A stretch of DNA of 64,000 nt from positions 75,767,696 to 75,831,695 of the forward strand of contig NC_084801.1 of NCBI RefSeq assembly GCF_963169125.1, written 5' to 3'. How positions within the stretch are numbered: position 1 is the stretch's first letter; every line of letters starts with the position of its first letter. The position numbers and the translations under genes are program-made. Positions 34,259 through 46,311 of this stretch are shown piece after piece. This DNA is from Humulus lupulus (taxonomy: Eukaryota > Streptophyta > Magnoliopsida > Rosales > Cannabaceae). A model generated the notes under the pieces. The model made no database searches and was not told where the DNA came from. It was given only the letters and a program-made list of their open reading frames with translations.

Positions 34259-36178
34259 TGTAGAGTCCAAGAACTCTACTTAGCTAATTGTTTAGTAGTA
34301 TTATAGTATGTTTAGTATTATCTTTGTAACTGTGGATTTTTGGTTCAGACCGGGAGTTATTTGGACTCTCATAGTAGTACTTATAGATTTTCTAAGTTTA
34401 ACCTATAGTTTAAAAATATTAAGTATAACCTAAGGTTTGATTAATGTGACTGATATTAAGGATTATATTTATTATATTATAAGGTTTAGACATTAACCAA
34501 TAGGATTTTAAGCACATGTTATGAATGGTAATTAAGGATTAAGTATTTTGGAGGATTAAATTAAATAAGGGTAAAGTTTGAATGTTATAGGGTCAGTCAG
34601 CAGCTTTGAATACGTTGAGGGCTTAGTCAAGGCTGTTTACTCCATTCAAACTTAGCTAGAAATGTGTAATTTCGTGTTTAATTATTCAGCGTGTGCCGAT
34701 ATATCGCAGCTATAGGGGGCGATATATCGGAGCACGTAAATACGGAAAACACGAAACGATGCACGGTCGCCTCGGGCATACTGGCCCAGGCGATTTATCG
34801 CCTACAGGGGGCGATGTATCGCCTCCTCCAGTATGTTTTCAAACGTTTTTTTTATTTATTTCCTTTCAGCCATTCAAACTCCTTCAACAATCCAGCATCT
34901 TTTGAACGAGTCTTCAGCCTTTGCTGAACGATTATTTAAATGATTTTCACCTAAAAAGCCATTATTTTTATTCAAGTAAAATCAAGATATTTTCATTCCC
35001 AAACTCTATAAATAGGACCTAGTACCCAGCCATTTCTTCACCTTTTACTCTAAGTTCAGAAGCTGTTAGTGCTAAGTAAGTGTGAGAGTGTAAACACCTG
35101 GTTTGGGAAAAAAAATCATAAGCTTAAACATCATAAGCTTATCAAACACTTTGGGAAGTGAGATTCGTTAGTATTTCGGTTGTGGTTAGATTGATCTTGC
35201 AAGTCTTTGAGGTAAACCCGAAACTCTAGTTCAGTTGATTTATGTTATGTTTCCTTTCTCTTAGTCTTCTACTCAATTTCCTAACCTCATTCTTATTTTG
35301 GTTAGGGAATCCATGTTCTTAAGCACTTAAGTTGTGGTAAGCATATTTTCTTTTAATGGTTTAGTCTTCCTATTCATTTTCATTTCTTCTTCTTCTTAAG
35401 ACTCACTCTTTCTCATATGGTTTTAGGAGTGTTCCAAAAGTCCTAACTCAGTCCATTATATCCCGGTAACTTTGGTAAGGAAAATAGGCTAGAATCAATA
35501 TTTTATGTGCTTATGTTATCTATATGTTTTATGTTATTAAATGTGTTATGATATATATGTATGTTTGTAGGCTTGGGCATATGACCCATATGGCTAACAA
35601 GACCCCAAATGGGTTATGAGCATATGACCTACTTAGCTAGTAGGACCCCACTAATTCCATGGGCATATGCTTGTTTAGTCTATGAGACCCCAAGTAATAA
35701 TGGCCATTATAATAAGTGTATGTTATATGTATTATGTTAAGTCTTTATGTTTCTTATGAAACTATGTGTATGACTATGTGTTAGATTTTCCTTGCTGGGC
35801 ATTAGGCTCATTCCTTTCTGTTTTATGTGCAGGAAAATAAGCTTTAGAGGCGGTAAGATTCGTGACGCTTAGAGGATGTGTATCGATGGTGAATGGAGTC
35901 AAGGGGCCGAGCGTTATTTGATTCGAGGATGTAGTCTCATTTTATGTTTTTATGATTTTATGTGTATTTTCGGCACCAATTATGTAATGCCTTTTATTTT
36001 AAATCATCTTTTGTTTTAAAAACAATGGGATCCCATAATCCTTCTTAGTATTCTGTTTATTTGTAAATAACTCTTATTTTGCAAGTTACTCAATAAATTA
36101 TGGTATTTTCGTAAAAATGTAAGTTTTATGTATAGTTTCGTTAATGGTCCAAATAGTCTACAGTAGTGGGTCATTACA
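34259..36178 (+). mobile_element. Solo LTR E inside element D
   Basis: 1920 bp from TGTAGAGTCC to GGTCATTACA, flanked by TCATC (34254-34258 and 36179-36183). Plus orientation is supported by TATAAATA at 35007-35014 and by a block near 35790 (TTGCTGGGCATTAGGCTCA) that matches the sense strand of the D LTR. A four-palindrome cassette is at 34694-34824. It has no gag or pol, so it is a solo LTR. It is the innermost insertion of the nest. Confidence 0.88.
35007..35014 (+). promoter_or_regulatory. TATA box of solo LTR E
   Basis: CTCTATAAATAGGACC, about 750 bp into the LTR and about 180 bp after the palindrome cassette. It could drive transcription into antisense D integrase. Confidence 0.6.
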
Positions 36179-39100
36179 TCATCCCAGTGAATCGGCGATC
36201 TGTACTTTCTTCCATACAGCATCTCATACGGAGCCACTCCGATAGTCGCCTGATAACTATTGTTGTACGAGAACTCAATCAGAGGGAGATACCTACTCCA
36301 AGATCCCTCAAAATCCAACACACAAGCTCGTAACATATCCTCCAGTATCTGAATTGTCCTCTCAGACTGCCCATCCGTCTGAGGGTGGTAAGCGGTACTA
36401 AACCGAAGCTGCGTGCCCATAGCCTTCTGCAGGCTCTTCCAAAACTTGGAAGTGAAAGTGGGGTCTCTGTCGGATACTATCGACCTCGGAGCCCCATGAA
36501 GTCGAACTATCTCCTTTACATAAAGCTCTGCATACTGATCCACAGTATAAGTCGTCTTCATCGGTAAGAAGTGGGTGGACTTTGTATACCTGTCCACAAT
36601 CACCCACACCGAGTCATGCTGACCCACGGTCTTTGGCAATCCTACCACAAAGTCCATGGAAATATCTTCCCATTTCCACTCAGGAATCCCTAGTGGCTGT
36701 AATAATCCTGCTGGCCTCTGATGTTCCGCTTTAATCTGCTGACAGGTTAAGCATCTAGCCACATAGTCCACCACGTCCCTCTTCATGCCTGACCACCAAT
36801 ACAAAACCTTCAGGTCATGGTACATCTTCGTAGAACCTGGGTGTAAAGAGTAGGGAGTGGTATGAGACTCGTCCAGAATCTCTCGCCGAATGTCTGGATC
36901 AATCGGAACACAAATCCGTCCTTTGTACTTCAACAAACCCATCTCAGAAATAGAGAAGTCCTTAGCTGCTCCCGTTAGGACATTCTCTCTACGTTCAACT
37001 AACTGGGGGTCCTTTCCCTGTGCTTCCTTAATCCTCGCGATGAGCGTTGACTGAAGAGTAATGTTGGCTAACCTGCCAACCACTAGCTCTATACCTGCTC
37101 TGGTCATCTCTCCTGCTAGTCTGTCAGATATCTGCCTCGAACTATACAACTGTCCTGGGCCCCTCCGACTCAATGCATCAGCCACTACATTAGCCTTCCC
37201 AGGATGGTAGAGGATATCACAATCGTAATCCTTTACCAGCTCTAGCCACCATCTCTGGCGCATATTCAAGTCTTTCTGGGTAAAGAAATACTTTAGACTT
37301 TTGTGATCAGTGTATATCTCGCACCTCTCTCCATACAGGTAGTGTCTCCAAACTTTAAGTGCGAATACCACTGTAGCTAACTCCAGGTCGTGCGTGGGAT
37401 ATCTCTGCTCGTACTCCTTTAATTGCCTTGATGCGTACGCTATCACTTTCCCAACCTGCATCAACATGCATCCCAGACCCTGTCTAGAAGCGTCACAGTA
37501 GACCACAAACTTCTCATCATCTGTTGGCAGGCTCAGCACTGGTGCAGTGATCAACCGCCGCTTCAATTCTTTAAAGCTGTTTTCACATCGCTCTGTCCAC
37601 ACATACTTGGTCTTCTTCCTTGTCAATTCCGTCAATGGAGTAGCAATCCTAGAGAACCCCTCTACAAATCGCCTGTAGTAACCTGCTAGTCCAAGGAAAC
37701 TTCTAACTTCAGGAACATTGCTGGGTCTAGGCCAATCTCTTACTGCTTCCGTCTTGCTTGGGTCGACCAGTAACCCATCCTTACTGATAATATGGCCTAG
37801 AAATGAAACTTGCGATAACCAGAACTCGCATTTGCTAAACTTAGCATATAACTTATGCTCTCTTAACCACTGCAACACCAGGCGCAGATGATGCTCATGC
37901 TCTGACTCTGACTGGGAGTATAATAGGATATCATCAATAAACACAATCACGAACTTATCCATATAATCCTTGAAAATTATGTTCATCAAATCCATAAATG
38001 CCGCTGGGGCATTGGTTAACCCAAAGGACATAACCAAAAATTCATAATGCCCATACCGTGTCCGAAATGCAGTCTTTGGTATGTCCTCATCTCTGATCCT
38101 CAACTGATAGTAGCTTGATCGGAGATCAATCTTCGAAAATACTGTACTCCCCTGAAGCTGATCAAATAAATCGTCGATCCTAGGCAATGGATACTTGTTC
38201 TTGATGGTCAACTTATTCAACTCTCGGTAATCGATGCACATCCTGAGCGATCCATCCTTTTTCTTAACAAATAAAACTGGAGCACCCCATGGCGAGAAAC
38301 TCGGTCTGACAAACCCCAAATCAAGTAGTTCCTGCAGCTGAATCTTCAATTCCTTTAATTCTGCTGGAGCCATTCTATAAGGTGCCTTGGATACTGGCTC
38401 TGCTCCCGGAGCCAATTCTATGAAGAACTCAATCTCCCGCTGCGGCGGCAACCCCGGAAGATCCGCTGGAAACAAGTCTGGGAACTCACAGACAACTCTG
38501 GTTTCATTCGGTCCCACTGCCGTCACCTTGGAGGAATCCACTATACTCGCTAGGAATCCTATGCAACCCTCCTGCATCAGGTCTCTAGCCTTTAGTGCCG
38601 AGATCATAGGCACCCGCGGTCCATCCACCGTTCCCACGAACACAAAGGGTGCCTCGCCTTCCGGTTCAAAGGTCACCATTCGTCGCCTACAATCAATGGT
38701 TGCTCCATACCGCGTCAACCAATCCATCCCTAGTATTATATCAAAATCATCCATCTCTAGTTCAATCAGGTCAACAAACAATTCTCTACCGTCTACCACT
38801 ACTGGTAAGGCTCTAACCCACCTCCTAGAGACTACCAGCTCTCCAGTAGGAAATATAGTCTGAAAACCCCTAGCATACAAAATACTAGGTCTACAAAGCT
38901 GATCAATCACCCTAGCAGCAACAAATGAGTGCGTAGCACCAGAATCAATTAATGCAGTAAACAAGGATCCAGCGCTAAAAATCTGACCTGTGACCACTGA
39001 TGGACTGGCCTCTCCCTCAGTCTGAGTCAAGGTGAAAACCCTAGCAGGGGCGAGGCTGTCACCCTGCCTTGGTTCCTCCTTCCTGGCCTGCGGGCAATCT

Positions 39101-39201
39101 TTCTTCAAGTGACTGGTGCTTCCACAAACAAAACATGCCCTGATGCCGGCACTCGCTCCAGAGACGGACCGGCACTCGCCCTGATGCCGTCGCCTGCATC
39201 A
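36179..39201 (-). CDS. pol: Pol of element D: protease, RT, RNase H, integrase (interrupted by E)
   Basis: Open on the minus strand from the stop at 39201 to solo LTR E. Numbering from 39108, the retropepsin site DSGATHSF lies at residues 55-62. Reverse transcriptase follows with [18 protein letters not shown] and the catalytic FIDDIL near residue 389; the usual SGYHQ reads SSYYQ here. RNase H has [23 protein letters not shown] and [10 protein letters not shown]. Integrase has the HHCC domain ending [11 protein letters not shown] and the D,D,E core ([30 protein letters not shown]), up to RSPIHWD. About 990 codons carry no stop. The protein is incomplete because E removes its end, and gag upstream has stops. 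Confidence 0.9.
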
Positions 39202-40167
39202 AGGACACAATGGATAACCCCTCCAGTTGTCATTACCGCCCTGGCGGCCACCCACAGAACCGCGAACCCTCCTGTCAGAACCATAGGGAGTAAATGAGTC
39301 TGGTACTCTCCTCTTCTGCTCACTGGGGCCGCTGCCCCGACTAGGCCCAGAAGAAGAAGGCACTACCCTCCTGGTATCACGCCTAGCAGCGTTATCCTTC
39401 CAGATCTGATCCTAAGCCCTCTCAGCAGTGAGGGCCTTGTCTACCACTTGCGCATAGGTAGTCAATGGAGCCATTGTAATACTCACGTCACGGGCGATCA
39501 TTACACCTAATCCCCGTACAAACCTGTCCCTTCTGGCCGTATCAGTCAGCACTAGCTCTGGCGCAAACTTCGCCAATCTATCAAATACTAGGGCATACTC
39601 AGTGACAGATAACCTGCCCTGAGTCAAGCTGTTGAACTCATCCGCCTTCGCCGCTCGAACGGCTACGCTGTAGTATTTCTCGTTGAAGATGCTCTTGAAT
39701 TCCTACCAGGTCATAATTGCAGTATCCCTTCGCTGCCCTACTACCTCCCACCAAATTCGTGCATCATGTCTAAGCATATAACTGGCACAATCAACCCTAT
39801 CCCTTCCTTCAACCCTCATGAAGTCCAGGATTACAGACATTGTACTCATCCACTGCTCAGCCTGCAGTGGGTCTGCTCCGCCCTCAAAGGTAGGAGGTTG
39901 CTGTTTTCTGAATCTTTCATATAGAGGTTCCAACCTGTTCCCAGTCACAGGTTGAACCGGAGCCGGTACCACACTAGGCGATGGTGGTATCACAGTGGCC
40001 GGTGGAGGAGCTGGTTGCCTCAACTGACTAAGCTCTTCCTCTGTTTTCTTCAACCTAGCCTCCATCTCTGCTAAAATCTGTTGCCAGTTCTGAGCAGGTG
40101 GAGGGTCCTGCCCCAGGTTATCATCCTCGGCCTGAATGCCGCGGAGTCTCGATGATTGGTGAGGCAT
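39199..40167 (-). pseudogene. gag: Gag of element D, three in-frame stops
   Basis: ATG at 40167 begins MPHQSSRLRG, shared with F (MPRQSSRLRG). The capsid part has PLYERFRKQQPPTFEGGADP, LQAEQWMSTM, DARIWWEVV. In-frame stops are TAG at 39705, TAG at 39414 and TGA at 39201. By comparison with F, the first two replace GAG/GAA (Glu), and the third lies in the Cys-Pro-x-x/Arg-rich linker where F has Arg. The zinc knuckle [14 protein letters not shown] is intact just downstream and in the same frame as pol. No frame shift is needed in 3 kb. Confidence 0.88.
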
Positions 40168-40491
40168 TGCAACTAAATGCCTGCAATCAGTGACACCGCT
40201 CATTAGGCATGATAACAAGGTCCAATTCCCACCTCTCAATCTCAAAACAACCAAGATCAATCGACCAAAATGACATACAAATATCATGCAGCATACAACG
40301 GGCCTTGCCCTGGCATCATGCATATGTTATTTCAATCTTCATGCTCATAACAATCTAGGCAGGCACACAAAGCATTAAACACATATTCATGAATATATCA
40401 ATCGACCATACCAAACCACCTTGAGTCGAGCTTTTCAATGGCAGCGTGCGTACATGTTCGGCCAATCTCCAGAACCAATAAACCTTGGCTC

Positions 40492-40503
40492 GCTCTGATA
40501 CCA
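40492..40503 (-). promoter_or_regulatory. Primer-binding site of element D (initiator Met tRNA)
   Basis: Minus-strand TGGTATCAGAGC, 3 bp from the 5' LTR end. This is the classical complement of the plant initiator-methionine tRNA 3' end. Confidence 0.92.
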
Positions 40504-40506
40504 AGT

Positions 40507-42836
40507 TGTAACGCCCTACTACCTTAGAGCCGTTACAAGTGAGTTTAAAACAGAAATTGTGCATTTAATTGACTCTAAGTGGTTTCTAAAACCAAAAGTG
40601 TGAATAAATCAGAGTTTAAGGCTGTACTCTTCGAAAATGATTAGTTTCATTGAAAACGTTAAATGTAAAACATCTGGGATCCCAAAATGAGGTTTACAAA
40701 ATATTTACAACTCAAAAATAGATTTACACTTGATCAGTTATCAAAAGAATGATTTAATACAGCCATATACAAAATGCCCCCAACCAAAGCAGTCGGGCAG
40801 GCCGAACATGTACGCGCTGCCCCCACGCTCTCCATACTCATGGCCGGTTGACTGACTCCTTGCTTTTACCTGCCACACGGAGCACCCGTGAGCCGAAGCC
40901 CAGCAAGAAAACCCAAATAGTACATAACATATGCAAATCAAATAGCTGGCATGATTTACTGATAAATAGGAAAACCATCATAATAAACAAGTACGGCCAT
41001 GCCGCCCCCGAGGCCTTACCAAAGCCTGGGGTTTCGGTTCTCACCGCGAGGATAACTCATGTATCCCTTGGGTCCCACCCTGAATATAAGCATCCCATGT
41101 GCTGTGTGTTACTTTCGGCCCCACGGCCGTACCCGGCCTACGCCGCACTCGGCCCTTGCCGTTCATTTCATCATAATCACACATATAGTACATTCGAAAT
41201 AATCATTCACACACATCATGATTCATTTAAGGTTAAACATTTGCACATAATACGATCTGGGGCCGTGCCCTACAATCACACAGTGGGGCCATGCCCCAAT
41301 CTTGGGTGTTACGGTTTTCTTACCTTTAGATTCAGTAGCCTTGATCAACCTGACTCCTTGAGCACGATCTTACCCGAGCCCTAGCGCTTACCTAAGCAAA
41401 ATCCACAAATCCAAGTCATCACCAATCCTCAAGTCCGAAACCTAGCCTCGGGACTAATCCCGAGCCCCCGGGAAGTCCTAGATCCCCAAAACAACGTGGC
41501 GGAAATGAGCCCCGAACCTTAGGTCAAAATCCCTTCACAAAAGCCCAAAAATCCCCTCTGTGAACAGTGCAGCGCTACAGCGCTCAAAACAGGGCGCTGT
41601 AGCGCTACAAGCAGAACCACCCTCACCAGACAGGGGCTAGCGCTACAGCGCCCCCTGCCTAGCGCTGTAGCGCTAGTTGCAGTAGACCAAAACCAAAAAT
41701 CGCATCTTGCGATTTTCTTCCCCCACTTCGACCCCAAACTTGCCCAACTCTTTCTCAAGCCCAAAAACAAACTTATACAAACCTCACAATCATCCCAAGC
41801 ACCCCATGAACTCAATCCCAAGCTCAAGCAACCCACAACTCAAAATCCAACTCAATGAACCCAAAAACCAGAAAATCACTCAAACAACAAGGATAGGGTC
41901 TTAGAAATCATACCGTGGGTGGAATTTCGACCTTGAACTGAACCCTAGACCTCCTTGGCTTGCACCTTGACAACCTTGACCTGTTTTCCCCAAAAACCCC
42001 ATTCATTTAGCTCAAAAACATTGCTCAAAACCAGCAAAACCCTAAAACCGAAAACCTCAAGAACTTACCTCAAATCTCTGATGTGATCTTGCTAATCCCT
42101 TGCCAATCCTCAAGCCTAGCTTAGGATCCTTGATGCTCAGCTAACCCTAGCTTCCCACTGAGCTTAACCTCAAGAAAAATCAAGGGAAATGGTTGGGGGA
42201 GCCACAAACCGAATCTTCAAAGCCAAACCCTTCAGCTTTCCCTCTCTTTTCTTTTCTCTTCTTTCTTTCTTTCTTTCAGCCTATGCTTTTCTCTACAAAA
42301 CCCACTAAGTATAAAGACCTTCTTTATTTTATCTCTTACAAGCCTAATGACCAAAATGCCCTCCCTTACTAAATCTAAACCTTTATGTCCATAAAGGGGC
42401 ATTTTAGTCATATTACCCAAATTCCCACTAATTCCTCAAGTGTTCCTAATAATTCCCGCTCGCTACCCAATACCGGATTAATCATCAAATATATTCCCAG
42501 ATTCCCAATTAAACTCCCCAGGCTTAACCCAAGCCTGGTACAGGTTCCCGCTTTGACTTTTCGCTAACCCGCTCATTCTAAGATCGTCTCGAGTCATAGA
42601 TCACAGGTATCAACATAGTCATGCCCAACATGGCCAAATTACAAATATGCTCAATCAGGTCTACATGCATACTAATTCACATAGTCATGCATCACAATTA
42701 ATCAAATAGTCATATAACGTGCATTAAATCATATTCATGCATAAAACTCATTAAAGACACACACAAAATTCCTTTATGCCCTCCAGGCACACTATCCCAG
42801 GCCCTAAGCCTTAATACCGAATTTGGGGTCGTTACA
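40507..42836 (-). repeat. 5' LTR of element D (right copy)
   Basis: 2330 bp, TGTAACGCCC...GTCGTTACA on the plus strand, about 98.8% identical to 31327-33655. The palindrome cassette is at 41569-41677; the copy here has AGGGCGCTGTAGCGC where the left LTR has AGGGCCCTGTAGCGC. Confidence 0.95.
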
Positions 42837-43184
42837 GTCTCCATGTTCATGGCCGCCTCGGCCACCAGGTCAGCATTCCGATGGGACAGCAGAGCATCCT
42901 GGAACAAAACAAAGTTAGAAGAATCCTTACTAAACAAAAAAAAAAAGAGGGAAGAAAAAGACACGAAGTAAACTTACTGTGGTGGCCTGATGGCGGAGAG
43001 CCTAGGAGATGAACAAGAAGTCCGGGTTGGCGATGGTGGCATACCGTTTGAGTTAAAGGTTGGACATGGTGTTCCCCACCTGGTCTAGCAATTCCGCCGC
43101 GAGTGGGGCCGTGTCCTGCCCCAGCTTAGGGCGAAAGCCCGTCCCGGTGGCTAGCTGATCCACCATCGGCTGTGGGACACTGAA
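42837..43184 (-). pseudogene. Antisense gene of element B, middle piece between D and F
   Basis: Minus-strand reading gives PMVDQLATGTGFRPKLGQD, LAAELLDQVGNTMSNL, then a donor GTAAGT near 42974-42979 and an acceptor TTCCAG near 42900, followed by DALLSHRNADLVAEAAMNME up to insert D. The segment lies between target duplications GTCTC (D) and CTGAA (F), so it is genuine B sequence. Stops occur near 43056 and 43003. Confidence 0.65.
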
Positions 43185-45562
43185 TGTAACGCCCTACAAC
43201 CTTAGAGTCGTTACTAAGTGAGTATAAAATGTGCAAATAACTCGCTAAATGAGGATTTTAGAACAAAAGTGTGTTTAAACAAAAGTCAAGGCTGTAATCT
43301 TTGAAAATACTCTACTACATTAAAAATTTCAAGTGTCTTACATTTGGGATCCCAAAATAAGGTTTATAAAATACTTACAACTCAAAATAGATTTACAGAT
43401 AATTAACTATCAAAATCACAGTTTAGTATAGCCATTTCTCAAAATGCCCCCAGCCAAAGCAGTCGAGCAGGCCAAACATGTACGCGCCGCTTCACGCTCG
43501 CTGTACTCATGGCTGGTTAACTCTTTCTTTGCCCTTACCTGCAACACAGAGCACCCGTGAGTCGAAGCCCAGCAAGAAAACTCTCACAACACATAACATA
43601 TGCATATTATATAACCATTATATCAGATAATCCACAGATAAACAGATAATCCATCAAACTAAACATATATGGCCATGTCGTCCCAGAAGCATTACCAAAG
43701 TCTGGGATCCCGGTCCTCACCGTAAAGATATCCTATGTATCCATTAGGGTCTCACCCTAGTGATATGCACTCCGCGTGCCAAATGTTACTCTCGGCCTCA
43801 CTGCCATTCTCGGCCCTTTGCCGTTCTCGGCACCTTTGCTGTTCATTCAACTATAACCACATATATCATAACTGAAAAAACATTCAAAAATATAATAGTT
43901 CAATCAAGGGCTAAGCTCTAACATATAATTCAATCTAGGTTTGTGCCCTGCAACAACATTATGGGCCCATGCCCTGCTCTACGGGTACTACAATTTTCTT
44001 ACCTGTGTCCCGTACTTCTCAATTCACCAAAGTCACGAGCACGGTCCTCTATCCCGACCCTCTTCGAAAACCTAGTCACAACATATATAAAACACTCTTT
44101 AATACTAACAAATCCAAAACCACTTCTCGGGACCAATCCCATACACTCGGGACCTCCAATTTGCCAAAGCAACACAACGGAAACATCCCCCGAGCCCCCG
44201 GGACAAATGCCCAAAAATGCAAAATTTCCCTGTCCTGAAAATAGCCTAGCACCGCGGCACTACCCTTTGAGGGCCGCGGTGCCCAGAAAGTCCCCCAGCT
44301 ACTGATGCAGCCTTGCGCCGCGGCACCAAAGAACAGGGCCGCGGCGCCCCTTCGCGAACCCAGATTTCTGGGTTTTCCCCTCCATTTTCCCTGAGCCAAA
44401 ACACTTCCAATTCAACCCAAACACATACCTAAACCCCAAAACCAATTTAAAACAACAAATGAACCATCTAACAACCTATAAACACCAACAACAAGCTCAA
44501 TCACACAATCACACCCAAAATCCACACTTTGGTTTCAAATTTCAGAAACTTAAACCATAGCTTTTAAAACTTAAACCAAGGCTTGAAAAATGTAATCCAT
44601 GCCTCAATATTCTTAAACCACACCAGAAACGAAAATTCAAAGATGCTTAGAACCCTTACCTCAATCAAGAATTCGACATTGAACACTCTCCAATACCAGC
44701 TTCAAGCCGATTCCTCTTGATTACCAAGCTGAAATCCCATGCAAACCAGCCACAACTATCTTTCAATTTTTATACTTACTTTCTAGAAATCAAGCTTAAA
44801 ACTTAAACAAAACAGAGACAAATCCTTACCTCTGAACAATCTTGGTTTATGATCAACTTAATTGCCTTAAACCACCTTGATTCTCCTCCTAGGTCTCCCA
44901 ATTTAAATTCTCTTCTTCTTTTCCTTTCCTTCTAGTTTCTCTTCCAATTTCAGCAAGAGAAAAATATGACTAAGTGTAAGAACGTGAGTCATCTTTTCCC
45001 TTAGCTGAAGCTATCTAAACCCCTGCCAAAATACTATTTTACCCATCCAAGTAATTCTTTTCCTAACTAGACCTCAAGGCATTTTTGACATTTCACCTTT
45101 CTTACAAATCTACCATCTTTCTCATCTAAGATCTGTTACTCTTAATGGTCACCAATGGTCACTCAAGTTACTCAATTACCATTAACCATTAACTCACAAA
45201 CTCAAAGTATAAAATTCCCAAAATACCCCTAGGCTCCTCCCGAGCCGGGTATTTAATCCCGTTGTGACTTTTAAACTAATTAGCTCCTTAGGACCATCTC
45301 GGCACGTGCATCACAATATTATTACCACTCACACGTGGTATTAATCATATTACACAATTATTACATTTATGCCCTCAACGGCTAAAATTACCAATTTTCC
45401 CCTAACAAACAAACGGGGCCCACATGCATATTTATTCCACCTAAACATGCATTCTAATCACATATTCATTTAAACTCATATATTAACATGTTAATTCATT
45501 TGTTGCCCTCCAGGCACGCTAATCAAGGTCCTAAACCTTATTAGCAAATTGGGGGTGTTACA
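43185..45562 (-). repeat. 3' LTR of element F (left copy)
   Basis: 2378 bp, TGTAACGCCC...GGGTGTTACA on the plus strand. It contains a four-palindrome cassette at 44248-44350 built on CCGCGG. The polypurine tract lies immediately to the right (minus strand GGAGGGGATAAT, 45563-45574). Confidence 0.93.
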
Positions 45563-45597
45563 ATTATCCCCTCCTTACAGAAATTTTGTCCTCGAAA

Positions 45598-46311
45598 TTA
45601 CCTGAATAACTCGGGATGCCTCTCCCGCATATCAGACTCAAGTTCCCACATCGCCTCTTCAACCTTGTTGGTCCTCCACTGCACTTTAACCAAGGCGATG
45701 GTCTTGCTCTGCAAGACTTTGTCCTTTCTGGCAAGGATCTGAACAGGCTTCTCCTCGTACGATAAATCCTGATCTAGTTCCAAATTCTCATAGCTCAACA
45801 CATGATCGCCAACCTGAAATTCCACGCTCCTGCGTCTCAGGTCTGAATAACTCTTCTAGCGACTCTGGGAGGCGAGCATACGAGCTCTAATCTTTTCAAT
45901 TGCCTCATTGGTCCTCTGAACCATCTTTGGACCTAGATATCTTCTCTCACCGGTCTCATCCCAGTGTATCGGTGATCTGCACTTTCTTCCTTACATCATT
46001 TCATACGGAGCCACCCCGATAGTCGCCTGATAACTATTGTTGTACGAGAACTCAATCAAAGGAAGATATTTACTCCAAGGTCCCCCAAAATCTAACACAC
46101 AGGCTCGTAACATATCCTCTAGTATTTGAATCATCCTCTTAGACTACCCATCTGTCTAACGATGATAAGCGGTACTAAACCGTAACTGTGTGCCCATTGC
46201 CTTCTGCAGGCTCTCCCAAAACATGGAGGTAAAGGTGGGGTCCCTGTCGGATACTATCGACCTCGGAGCCCCATGAAGTCGAACAATTTCCTTCATATAT
46301 GGCTCATCATA
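45598..46311 (-). pseudogene. pol: Integrase end and chromodomain of element F, with internal deletion
   Basis: Minus strand. RSPIHW-like sequence near 45965 is followed by [20 protein letters not shown], a TAG at 45858-45856 in SR*KSYS (Gln in D), then VEFQVGDHV joined directly to LSYENLELDQ. Element D has about 155 bp more here, encoding the integrase C-terminal domain. The chromodomain-like tail (YEEKPVQILARKDKVL, VEEAMWELES) is intact to the stop at 45598. The core region 46000-46311 has stops. Confidence 0.85.

Larger units (their letters stand above)
31327..42836 (-). mobile_element. Element D: Tekay/Del-type chromovirus, best preserved, with solo LTR E inside
   Basis: Flanked by GTCTC (31322-31326 and 42837-42841). 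3' LTR 31327-33655 and 5' LTR 40507-42836 differ at about 27 of 2330 positions by my line-by-line comparison, roughly 98.8% identity. One gag-pol frame runs from ATG 40167 to the stop at 33692, interrupted by solo LTR E. The initiator-Met-tRNA primer site, long LTRs and chromodomain place it in the Tekay/Del chromoviruses. It sits in the coiled-coil exon of the element B antisense gene. Confidence 0.95.

Noticed and set aside
38387..38863. 158-aa plus-strand ORF inside D pol, with a similar one at 48336-48638 in F
   Set aside because: Shadow of the protease region on the opposite strand; similarity between D and F follows from the conserved pol sequence.
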